Shown in pieces: positions 24,560 through 30,586 of a stretch of 30,586 bases of DNA; the first letter of the stretch is position 1; each line of letters begins with the position of its first letter. The DNA lies in contig JBLIIJ010000044.1 in NCBI GenBank assembly GCA_047635055.1, positions 1 through 30,586 of the forward strand, read 5' to 3'. A program made the translations under genes and the position numbers. This stretch comes from JAVJRN01 sp047635055 (GTDB taxonomy: Bacteria > Bacteroidota > Bacteroidia > Cytophagales > Cyclobacteriaceae). The notes under the pieces were generated by a model that ran no database searches, was not told where the DNA came from, and worked only from the letters and a program-made list of their open reading frames with translations.

Positions 24560-25879
24560 TTAAAGGTTCCTAAATTCTTCTAGAGTAACTTCTTTCTCGT
24601 TAATAGTCACCTTTGTTTTTATGAAATTAAAAACCTTTTCATTCAGACCTTGGTTGTAAACTTTTGTGTAATTCTCACCATTTTCAGCTTGTAGATAGTT
24701 TTGTGCGAATGTGTCCATTTGATCTTCCATCTGACCCATCATACCAGCTTGACCAAATTGTGCTCGTATCATTTTTTTTGCCTCCTCAAGAACCTCTTCA
24801 TTACTAACTTGTAATGACGCTGATTTCGATATTTTATTACGAATCAATGACCATTTTAATTCTTTCAAATAAGAATCAAACTCTTTGCTTAGAATATCTT
24901 CTGTTATTTGATCATTAGTTTTTAACAACCAACTTTTTAAATATTCATCAGGTGTCTTAATTTGAGCGTTTTCAGTAAGAATTTCTCTTAACTTAAAATT
25001 GAAGAATTGTAACTCTTCATTCTTGAAGTTAGAGCTTACAGCTTCTTCAATTTTCGCTTTAAATTCTTCTTCAGATTTCACAGTCTCAGGCCCAAAAGCC
25101 TTGTCAAATAAAGATTGATTTATCTCCGCAGGGGCCGTTCTATCCACACCCTTGACAGTAAAACTCATATCACCCGATATGGCATCAAATTCTTCGTGGC
25201 TTAAGCCGAGATCGTGATGCAACTTGTGTGAATCAGCATATATGCTTTTAGGATCTAATGATACGCTATCCCCAGTTTTAATGCCTATGAGCTTATCAGT
25301 AGCACTTTGGTCTGTATCATTTATGATAATACTTATTTCTTTCTTAATTTCTTTGTCTTCTGATGAAAGAATTCCATAGAGTTTATCACCAGCTTCTGAA
25401 AGCTCAGCATTGACAGGCTCACCAAACTGATTCTGAAGATTTTCTATAGTTTCGTTTATGACCTGCTCATCAACTTTAACTACATATTTTGAAATCTTTT
25501 GTTTTTCTAATTCTAATTCGAAAGGTTCAGCAAAACCAATCTCGTACTCAAATTCAAAGTCAGATTGACTATTAAAATCAATTTTAGAAAAACTTGAATC
25601 GACAGGTAATGGTTCACCCAAAATCAACAAATCACTCTCTTGTAAATATAAATTCAATCGTTCCGAAACGATCTTATTAATTTCCTCGACTAGTATGCCA
25701 TTGCCGAACATGTTTTTAACTAATGAAATAGGAACCTTCCCTGGTCTAAAACCCTTTATATTAGACTTTTTAGCGTATTCTTTGATTTTAAGGTCTACCG
25801 CAGGTTGGTAATCGTTTTGCTTTAAGCTAATTTTAATTACACCTTGAGTGCTGTTACTGTTCTCTAATGAAATTTCCAA
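24560..25879 (-). CDS. tig: trigger factor, ribosome-associated chaperone
   Basis: Trigger factor binds nascent chains at the ribosome exit. The 439 residues are typical. The N-terminal domain carries the ribosome-binding signature GFRPGKVP (about 42-49). The middle domain lies where the FKBP-like prolyl isomerase is usually found but is poorly conserved, and the C-terminal helical arms hold the acidic segment with QAGMMGQMEDQMD. The start is TTG at 25879, with no in-frame ATG before the conserved MEISLEN region. The order tig-clpP-clpX is conserved in many bacteria. Confidence 0.93.
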   Translation of the reverse strand: MEISLENSNSTQGVIKISLKQNDYQPAVDLKIKEYAKKSNIKGFRPGKVPISLVKNMFGNGILVEEINKIVSERLNLYLQESDLLILGEPLPVDSSFSKIDFNSQSDFEFEYEIGFAEPFELELEKQKISKYVVKVDEQVINETIENLQNQFGEPVNAELSEAGDKLYGILSSEDKEIKKEISIIINDTDQSATDKLIGIKTGDSVSLDPKSIYADSHKLHHDLGLSHEEFDAISGDMSFTVKGVDRTAPAEINQSLFDKAFGPETVKSEEEFKAKIEEAVSSNFKNEELQFFNFKLREILTENAQIKTPDEYLKSWLLKTNDQITEDILSKEFDSYLKELKWSLIRNKISKSASLQVSNEEVLEEAKKMIRAQFGQAGMMGQMEDQMDTFAQNYLQAENGENYTKVYNQGLNEKVFNFIKTKVTINEKEVTLEEFRNL

Positions 25880-25906
25880 GTTGATCTATATTTATTCTTT
25901 TAAACT

Positions 25907-25944
25907 AAAAACCCCCTTACACGATTATTTTCGGAAAGAGGGTT
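25907..25944 (-). terminator. possible terminator after tRNA-Leu
   Basis: On the minus strand AACCCTCTT (25944-25936) can pair with AAGGGGGTT (25918-25910), nine pairs including one G-U, across a 17-base loop, and is followed by a short T run ending at 25907. The long loop and short T run make it only moderate. It could end the tRNA transcript before tig. Confidence 0.5.
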
Positions 25945-25953
25945 CTGTGTTAG

Positions 25954-26035
25954 TGCGGGTGGAGGGACTCGAACCCCCATGCCTTGCGGCGCTAGATCCT
26001 AAGTCTAGTGCGTCTACCAATTTCGCCACATCCGC
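25954..26035 (-). tRNA. tRNA-Leu (anticodon UAG)
   Basis: Minus strand, 82 bases including discriminator A at 25954. The anticodon loop CTTAGGA gives UAG, reading CUN leucine codons, closed by CTAGA/TCTAG. The long variable arm GCC-GCAA-GGC identifies a class II tRNA, and the T loop is TTCGAGT. CCA is not encoded. The acceptor stem GCGGATG/CACCCGC has one A-C mismatch at the fifth pair, where an A-U pair is expected. A strong promoter lies just upstream. Confidence 0.95.
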
Positions 26036-26050
26036 TTATTTTTTGGACTG

Positions 26051-26080
26051 CAAAGATAGTTATATATTTGAATGTATCAA
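26051..26080 (-). promoter_or_regulatory. promoter of tRNA-Leu
   Basis: On the minus strand TTG (26080-26078), a 19-base spacer, then TATCTTTG (26058-26051) match both Bacteroidota promoter elements. Initiation near 26047 would leave a leader of about 11 bases before the mature tRNA at 26035. This is the best promoter match in the window. Confidence 0.7.
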
Positions 26081-26105
26081 GGATACTCTAATAATATTTT
26101 AATTA

Positions 26106-28310
26106 ATGATTGATTTAGACATAGAAAGTGAAAAAAAAGAAATTATTAGAAGGTATCGAAAACTTCTAAGACATGCTAAACCTATTCTTAACGATGGAGA
26201 TGCCAAAATTATAAAAAAAGCATTTAGTACTTCGCTGGAGGCTCACAAAGACATGCGCAGAAGGTCGGGGGAGCCATATATTTATCATCCATTAGAAGTA
26301 GCGCAGATATGTATTGATGAAATTGGGCTGGGTACTACTTCCATCGTTTCTGCATTGCTGCATGATGTTGTGGAGGATACGGAGATTGAACTTCAGGACA
26401 TAAATCGTTTGTTCGGTCCAAAGGTTGAAAGGATTATTGATGGACTAACCAAGATTTCCGGTGTATTTGAACAGGGGAGTTCTCAGCAGGCGGAAAATTT
26501 TCGTAAGATGCTTCTTACCTTATCAGACGATGTTAGAGTGATACTAATCAAGCTGGCTGATAGGTTGCATAATATGCGTACGCTCAATAGCATGCCACGT
26601 GACAAGCAATTAAAAATAGCTAATGAAACAATCTACTTATATGCTCCACTCGCTCATCGGTTGGGCCTCTATACAATTAAATCGGAATTAGAAGATTTGT
26701 ATTTAAAGTATACAGATAGAGATTCCTACAACCACATTGCAAATAAAATCAATGCCACTAAAGATGCACGCGCAAAGTTTATAAGGAATTTTATCAAGCC
26801 GATTAAAGAGGAGTTAAATGGTCACACATTTGGTTGTGAAATTAAGGGTAGGCCTAAGTCGATACATTCTATCCATAATAAAATGAAAAAACAGAATGTC
26901 CCTTTCGAAGAGGTTTTTGATCTATTCGCGGTTAGAATTATTGTAGACACGGATTTAGAAGAGGAAAAAGGGGCCTGCTGGCAAGCATATTCGATTGTTA
27001 CAGATTATTATCAGCCTAATCCCGACAGGCTGAGGGATTGGATAAGTATTCCTAAATCGAATGGTTACGAATCCCTGCATACCACTGTAATGAGTGAGAG
27101 AGGACAATGGGTGGAGGTTCAAATCAGAACAAACAGAATGGATGATATCGCTGAAAAGGGATATGCTGCTCATTGGAAATATAAAGATGGCAAAGAAGTA
27201 TCAACCGAAAAGGGGTTAGAAATGTGGATTGGGAAGGTTAGAGAAATATTGGAGCAAAATGATACAAATGCGATTGAATTCGTTGATGATTTTCGTTCAT
27301 CTTTATTTCAAGAAGAGGTCTTCACCTTCACCCCTAAAGGAGATCTAGTTACCATGCCAAATGGTGCTACAGCACTTGATTTTGCCTTTGATATACATTC
27401 GCAAGTTGGCTCCCATTGTCTTGGAGCTAAGGTGAATCAAAAGCTTGTGCCTTTAAACCATGTTTTGAAAAATGGTGATCAAGTGGAGATTTTAACTTCG
27501 AAAAAGCAAAAACCAAATGAGGATTGGTTGAAATATGTTGTTACATCTAAAGCGCGTGCAAGAATAAAAGACGCACTAAAGGAAGAAAAAAAACATTTTG
27601 CAGCTGAAGGTAAAGAAGTTGTAAAAAGGAAAATGAAACAACTGAAAATTCCTTTTTCTCAAGAGGTGACTTCCCAGTTAGCTACTTTTTTTGATGTAAA
27701 AAATGTAACTGACCTTTATTACTTAATAGGAAAAGGTAAAATTGATCATAATGCGATTAAAAAGTTCAAGGATAATACCGTAGGGCAAACGAAAAAAGTG
27801 GGCAGGGTTACTGACACTAAAGCCTTTTCAAATAGGATAAGAAAAGTAAGAGATGAGGACTATGATCTCCTGCTGATAGGGGAAGATATGAATGTGGTGG
27901 ATTATAAATTCGCCAAGTGTTGCAATCCTATTCCAGGAGACGATGTTTTTGGGTTTGTGACTATAAATGATGGGATAAAAATTCATCGAACAACATGTCC
28001 TAATGCAGCAGAGCTGCTTTCCAATTATGGGTATCGAGTCGTTAAAGCAAAATGGACTTCCAGTCAAGACAATTCCTTTCTAGCATCACTTCGAATTATA
28101 GGGACAGACCGTCTGGGATTGATTAATAATGTCACACAGGTAATTTCTAATGAACTCAAAGTCAATATGCGTTCTATAACAATCAATACTGAAGGAGGTA
28201 TTTTTGAAGGAGCAATTGAACTTTATGTAAATGATACCAAGCATTTAGATCAATTAATTGGAAATTTAGAAGGAGTGAATGGCGTAGTATCCGTATCAAG
28301 ACAAAGCTGA
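26106..28310 (+). CDS. bifunctional (p)ppGpp synthetase/hydrolase, RelA/SpoT family
   Basis: This long RSH protein of 734 residues controls the stringent response. Residues about 45-200 are the HD hydrolase domain, with His61 and HDVVED (86-91) intact, so hydrolysis is likely active. The synthetase follows (GRPKSIHSIHNKM, DLFAVRIIV, SNGYESLHTTV, EVQIRTNRMDDIAEKGYAAHW). Then come TGS (FTPKGDLVTMPNGATALDFA), a zinc-finger-like region with KCCNPIPGDDV, and a C-terminal ACT domain (LASLRIIGTDRLGLINNV). Bacteroidota usually have one such protein. It is divergent from tRNA-Leu. Confidence 0.95.
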   Translation: MIDLDIESEKKEIIRRYRKLLRHAKPILNDGDAKIIKKAFSTSLEAHKDMRRRSGEPYIYHPLEVAQICIDEIGLGTTSIVSALLHDVVEDTEIELQDINRLFGPKVERIIDGLTKISGVFEQGSSQQAENFRKMLLTLSDDVRVILIKLADRLHNMRTLNSMPRDKQLKIANETIYLYAPLAHRLGLYTIKSELEDLYLKYTDRDSYNHIANKINATKDARAKFIRNFIKPIKEELNGHTFGCEIKGRPKSIHSIHNKMKKQNVPFEEVFDLFAVRIIVDTDLEEEKGACWQAYSIVTDYYQPNPDRLRDWISIPKSNGYESLHTTVMSERGQWVEVQIRTNRMDDIAEKGYAAHWKYKDGKEVSTEKGLEMWIGKVREILEQNDTNAIEFVDDFRSSLFQEEVFTFTPKGDLVTMPNGATALDFAFDIHSQVGSHCLGAKVNQKLVPLNHVLKNGDQVEILTSKKQKPNEDWLKYVVTSKARARIKDALKEEKKHFAAEGKEVVKRKMKQLKIPFSQEVTSQLATFFDVKNVTDLYYLIGKGKIDHNAIKKFKDNTVGQTKKVGRVTDTKAFSNRIRKVRDEDYDLLLIGEDMNVVDYKFAKCCNPIPGDDVFGFVTINDGIKIHRTTCPNAAELLSNYGYRVVKAKWTSSQDNSFLASLRIIGTDRLGLINNVTQVISNELKVNMRSITINTEGGIFEGAIELYVNDTKHLDQLIGNLEGVNGVVSVSRQS

Positions 28311-28336
28311 AAATAAATTTAAGCAAGCTATATTTG
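28307..28336 (+). promoter_or_regulatory. promoter of the Fur-family gene
   Basis: CTG (28307-28309), a 19-base spacer and TATATTTG (28329-28336) fit the Bacteroidota pattern with one change in the -33 element. It overlaps the last codons of the RelA/SpoT gene. ATG 28345 is only eight bases past the element, so the leader would be about five bases or less. Confidence 0.5.
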
Positions 28337-28344
28337 TCATTCTT

Positions 28345-28806
28345 ATGGAGGCAGCAAGGCGACAAGAAGAAGTCAATAAAATTTTTACTTCTTATTTAGA
28401 AAAAAAGAATCTCAGAAAAACACCTGAGCGTTATGCGATTTTAGAAGAAATATATTCCCGAGGTGGGCATTTCGATGTAGATTCATTGTATATCAGTATG
28501 ACTGATAAAAATTACCGGGTAAGTAGGGCTACAGTATACAACACGCTCGATCTGCTTGTTGACTGTGATTTGGTGACAAAACATCAATTCGGTAAAAATT
28601 TAGCACAATTTGAAAAGTCATTTGGATACCGCCAACACGATCATCTTATTTGCATAGACTGCAATAAAGTATCTGAGTTTTGTGACCCAAGAATTCAAAA
28701 CATTCAAAATACTGTCGGAGAACTTCTTCAATTCGAAGTGATACACCACTCTCTACTGCTTTATGCTAATTGTAAGAAAGAAAACTGTGAGAATAAAAAA
28801 AACTAA
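28345..28806 (+). CDS. Fur-family transcriptional regulator
   Basis: The 153-residue protein has the Fur winged helix (recognition region VSRATVYNTLDLL, residues 59-71), a metal site with HDH (98-100), and structural zinc cysteines Cys103/Cys106 and Cys143/Cys148. Fur proteins repress iron, zinc or peroxide genes when metal-bound. Which metal it senses cannot be decided. No obvious Fur-box palindrome stands out in its own promoter. A STAS-protein gene follows after 75 bases. Confidence 0.92.
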   Translation: MEAARRQEEVNKIFTSYLEKKNLRKTPERYAILEEIYSRGGHFDVDSLYISMTDKNYRVSRATVYNTLDLLVDCDLVTKHQFGKNLAQFEKSFGYRQHDHLICIDCNKVSEFCDPRIQNIQNTVGELLQFEVIHHSLLLYANCKKENCENKKN

Positions 28807-28881
28807 CGTAACTAGCGCTTTCTGATTAATCGTAGATCAATAATTAGCAGTTATCAACTTTGAATCCATAACATTTCCGCT

Positions 28882-29214
28882 ATGAAATATACACATCAAA
28901 TAGAAAATGATAAATTAAGATTATGCTTTGACGGTGACCTAATCGGGGAGAATAATGGTCCTCAATTAGTGGAATTGGCAAATGAGGCGTTAAGTCAGGG
29001 AATAAAATATTGTTTGGTTGATATTGAAAACGTTAGATATATCAATAGTAGTGGAATAGGTGTATTGATTACAATACTCACGAAATTTAGAAATAAAGAT
29101 GGCGAGCTATTCCTAATTAAGCCATCCGAACACGTAAAAAAGCTTTTAATTATCACAAAGCTTCAAGCAATTTTCACAATTTCCAATTCAGAATCAGAGA
29201 TTAATTTCAAATAA
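28882..29214 (+). CDS. STAS-domain protein (anti-sigma-factor antagonist-like)
   Basis: The 110 residues are a single STAS domain. The conserved phosphorylation loop reads YINSSGIGVL, with Ser56/Ser57 and Asn where the SpoIIAA group has Asp. In partner-switching systems such proteins bind an anti-sigma kinase when unphosphorylated. No RsbW-like kinase or phosphatase is in the window, so the partner is unknown. The stop lies one base before the ATG of purA, so the two genes are co-transcribed. Confidence 0.85.
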   Translation: MKYTHQIENDKLRLCFDGDLIGENNGPQLVELANEALSQGIKYCLVDIENVRYINSSGIGVLITILTKFRNKDGELFLIKPSEHVKKLLIITKLQAIFTISNSESEINFK

Positions 29215-29215
29215 A

Positions 29216-30478
29216 ATGGCCGCAGTTGATGTCCTACTAGGTCTCCAATGGGGAGATGAAGGAAAAGGAAAAGTAGTTGATTATTTAGCACCTAAGTATG
29301 ATGTAGTCGCTCGTTTTCAAGGAGGACCGAATGCAGGTCATACCCTTGAGTTTGATGGGCATAAACATGTTCTTCATCAAATACCGTCTGGAATATTTCA
29401 TGAAGGGATATTGAACGTGATTGGGAATGGAGTGGTTCTCGACCCGATTATATTTAAAAAGGAAATTGCAGATCTAGATAAATTTAATCTTGATATTAAA
29501 AGGCATCTTGTTATTTCTAATAAGGCACAGATGATAATCCCAACTCACCGTTTGTTAGATCAGGCATATGAAAAAGCCAAAGGTGAAAAGAAGATTGGTT
29601 CAACACTTAGAGGTATAGGACCTACTTATCAAGATAAAATGGCCAGGAAAGGATTGAGGATTGGAGACATCAACGAGCCAGATTTTGATGAGAGATATAA
29701 CGCATTAAGAGACTTTCATTTAATGATTTTAGAGCGTTATGATTATGAAGCAGATCTTAGTGAAATTGAAAATTCCTTTTTTCAATCCATTGAGCAACTG
29801 CGAGAGTTTGATGTACTCAATACGGAATACTTACTCAATCAAGCAATACGAGATGATGAAAAAATCCTCGCTGAGGGGGCTCAGGGAACTATGTTGGATA
29901 TCGACTTTGGTAGCTATCCATACGTAACAAGTTCTAATACTATAGCCGCTGGAGCGTGTACAGGGTTAGGAATTGCTCCAAAACATATTGGAGAAGTATT
30001 TGGGATTTTTAAGGCATATTGTACAAGAGTGGGCAGCGGTCCTTTTCCTACAGAGTTAGAAGGTATTGAGGGAGAGGAATTGCGTAAAGCCGGAAATGAA
30101 TTTGGAGCCACGACTGGTCGGCCGAGAAGGTGTGGATGGTTAGATCTACCTGCGCTTAATTTTTCGTGTATGGTTAACGGTGTAACTCAATTATTTATGA
30201 TGAAAGCTGATGTACTTGCTTCACTTGACAGTATCGAAGCTTGTCATGGATATAAAATTAACGACAAAGAAACCACGGAGCTACCTCTATATTTGGATAA
30301 TCAGCACATCGAATTAATTAACAAGTCTTATTCAGGATGGGGTAAGACTGAGATTGTAAAATTCGATAAGCTCCATAAAAACCTTTTAGATTACGTTGAA
30401 GACGTAGAGAGGTTCACTTCTACACCGATTAACATGGTTTCTTTAGGCCCTAATCGCACCCAGACGGTGATACGATAA
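29216..30478 (+). CDS. purA: adenylosuccinate synthetase
   Basis: PurA joins IMP and aspartate using GTP in the first committed step to AMP. The 420 residues match the family. Motifs are QWGDEGKGK (11-19, catalytic Asp14), GPNAGHT (catalytic His42), STLRGIGPTYQDK, EGAQGTMLDIDFG, YVTSSNT, and TTGRPRRCGWLD near residue 300. The gene is complete and follows the STAS gene with a one-base gap. FolD in this window supplies one-carbon units used earlier in the same pathway. Confidence 0.97.
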   Translation: MAAVDVLLGLQWGDEGKGKVVDYLAPKYDVVARFQGGPNAGHTLEFDGHKHVLHQIPSGIFHEGILNVIGNGVVLDPIIFKKEIADLDKFNLDIKRHLVISNKAQMIIPTHRLLDQAYEKAKGEKKIGSTLRGIGPTYQDKMARKGLRIGDINEPDFDERYNALRDFHLMILERYDYEADLSEIENSFFQSIEQLREFDVLNTEYLLNQAIRDDEKILAEGAQGTMLDIDFGSYPYVTSSNTIAAGACTGLGIAPKHIGEVFGIFKAYCTRVGSGPFPTELEGIEGEELRKAGNEFGATTGRPRRCGWLDLPALNFSCMVNGVTQLFMMKADVLASLDSIEACHGYKINDKETTELPLYLDNQHIELINKSYSGWGKTEIVKFDKLHKNLLDYVEDVERFTSTPINMVSLGPNRTQTVIR

Positions 30479-30508
30479 AAGTATTTAGTTTATTTAGGAG
30501 TTAGATGG

Positions 30509-30537
30509 TTGAAGTTTGGAGAAAGCCTCTATCTTCG
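30509..30537 (+). promoter_or_regulatory. promoter for a gene beyond the window
   Basis: TTG (30509-30511), an 18-base spacer and TATCTTCG (30530-30537) fit the Bacteroidota pattern with one mismatch. Only 49 bases follow before the window ends. They contain no start codon followed by a recognisable protein and no identifiable RNA, so the product is unknown. Confidence 0.4.
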
Positions 30538-30586
30538 CCATCCGTTTGGAAGGATCGGGGCTCTTGAGGGAGAGAATTTAGGTTTA

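Noticed and set aside
26955..30111. Minus-strand open frames within the RelA/SpoT and purA genes
   Set aside because: They are short, lie wholly inside strongly conserved genes on the other strand and show no protein features.
1..30586. CRISPR array, insertion sequence, prophage, attachment site or defence island
   Set aside because: No regularly spaced repeats, transposase or integrase frames, or phage genes were seen; the tRNA and tmRNA genes have no adjacent duplicate ends that I could find by eye.

Overview
The window looks like the chromosome of a Bacteroidota member, most likely of the order Cytophagales (inference). Supporting signs are a SusC/SusD outer-membrane pair, a TPR-PD40-OmpA protein, lipid A and heptose genes (lpxB, hldD), a tmRNA tag reading GESNYAMAA, TTG and GTG starts without clear Shine-Dalgarno sites, and repeated matches to the Bacteroidota promoter element TAnnTTTG. 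Most of the window is conserved housekeeping sequence. I found no phage, insertion sequence, CRISPR array or defence island.

Layout. Bases 1-392 hold tmRNA (ssrA, minus strand), cut at its 3' end by the window edge. The 1.2 kb gap after it contains a heavily decayed gene for a protein with two VOC (glyoxalase-like) domains (about 566-1480, minus). The rest of that gap (393-565 and 1481-1631) shows nothing beyond a weak ssrA promoter. Then come a phosphopantetheinyl transferase (minus) and a plus-strand set of WD40 propeller, DivIVA-like coiled coil and folB. An IscA-like gene converges on folB. Next are a membrane-anchored unknown, a DUF1232 (YkvA-like) gene with an in-frame TGA near its 5' end, an NAD(P)-binding protein and dtd.

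From about 6.9 to 12.1 kb lies a tightly packed run of lepA, folD, queE and a TPR/PD40/OmpA outer-membrane protein. From 12.3 to 19.2 kb is a nutrient-uptake operon: SusC, SusD and two further lipoproteins, ending at a clear intrinsic terminator. No hydrolase or regulator is in it, so its substrate is unknown. A secreted unknown and hldD follow, abutting stop to stop. Divergent from hldD are queD and lpxB; lpxB converges on clpX with a 14-base overlap.

The minus-strand protein-quality block is tig-clpP-clpX, with a hairpin terminator between tig and clpP. Upstream of tig is tRNA-Leu(UAG). The right end carries a long RelA/SpoT protein, a Fur-family regulator, a STAS protein and purA, then a promoter for something beyond the window.

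Themes: translation quality control (ssrA, dtd, lepA, tig/clpP/clpX, RelA/SpoT), pterin and deazaguanine metabolism (folB, folD, queE, queD), envelope assembly (hldD, lpxB, OmpA protein) and TonB-dependent uptake. The least explained parts are the two SusCD-associated lipoproteins, the WD40/DivIVA pair, and the two decaying genes.
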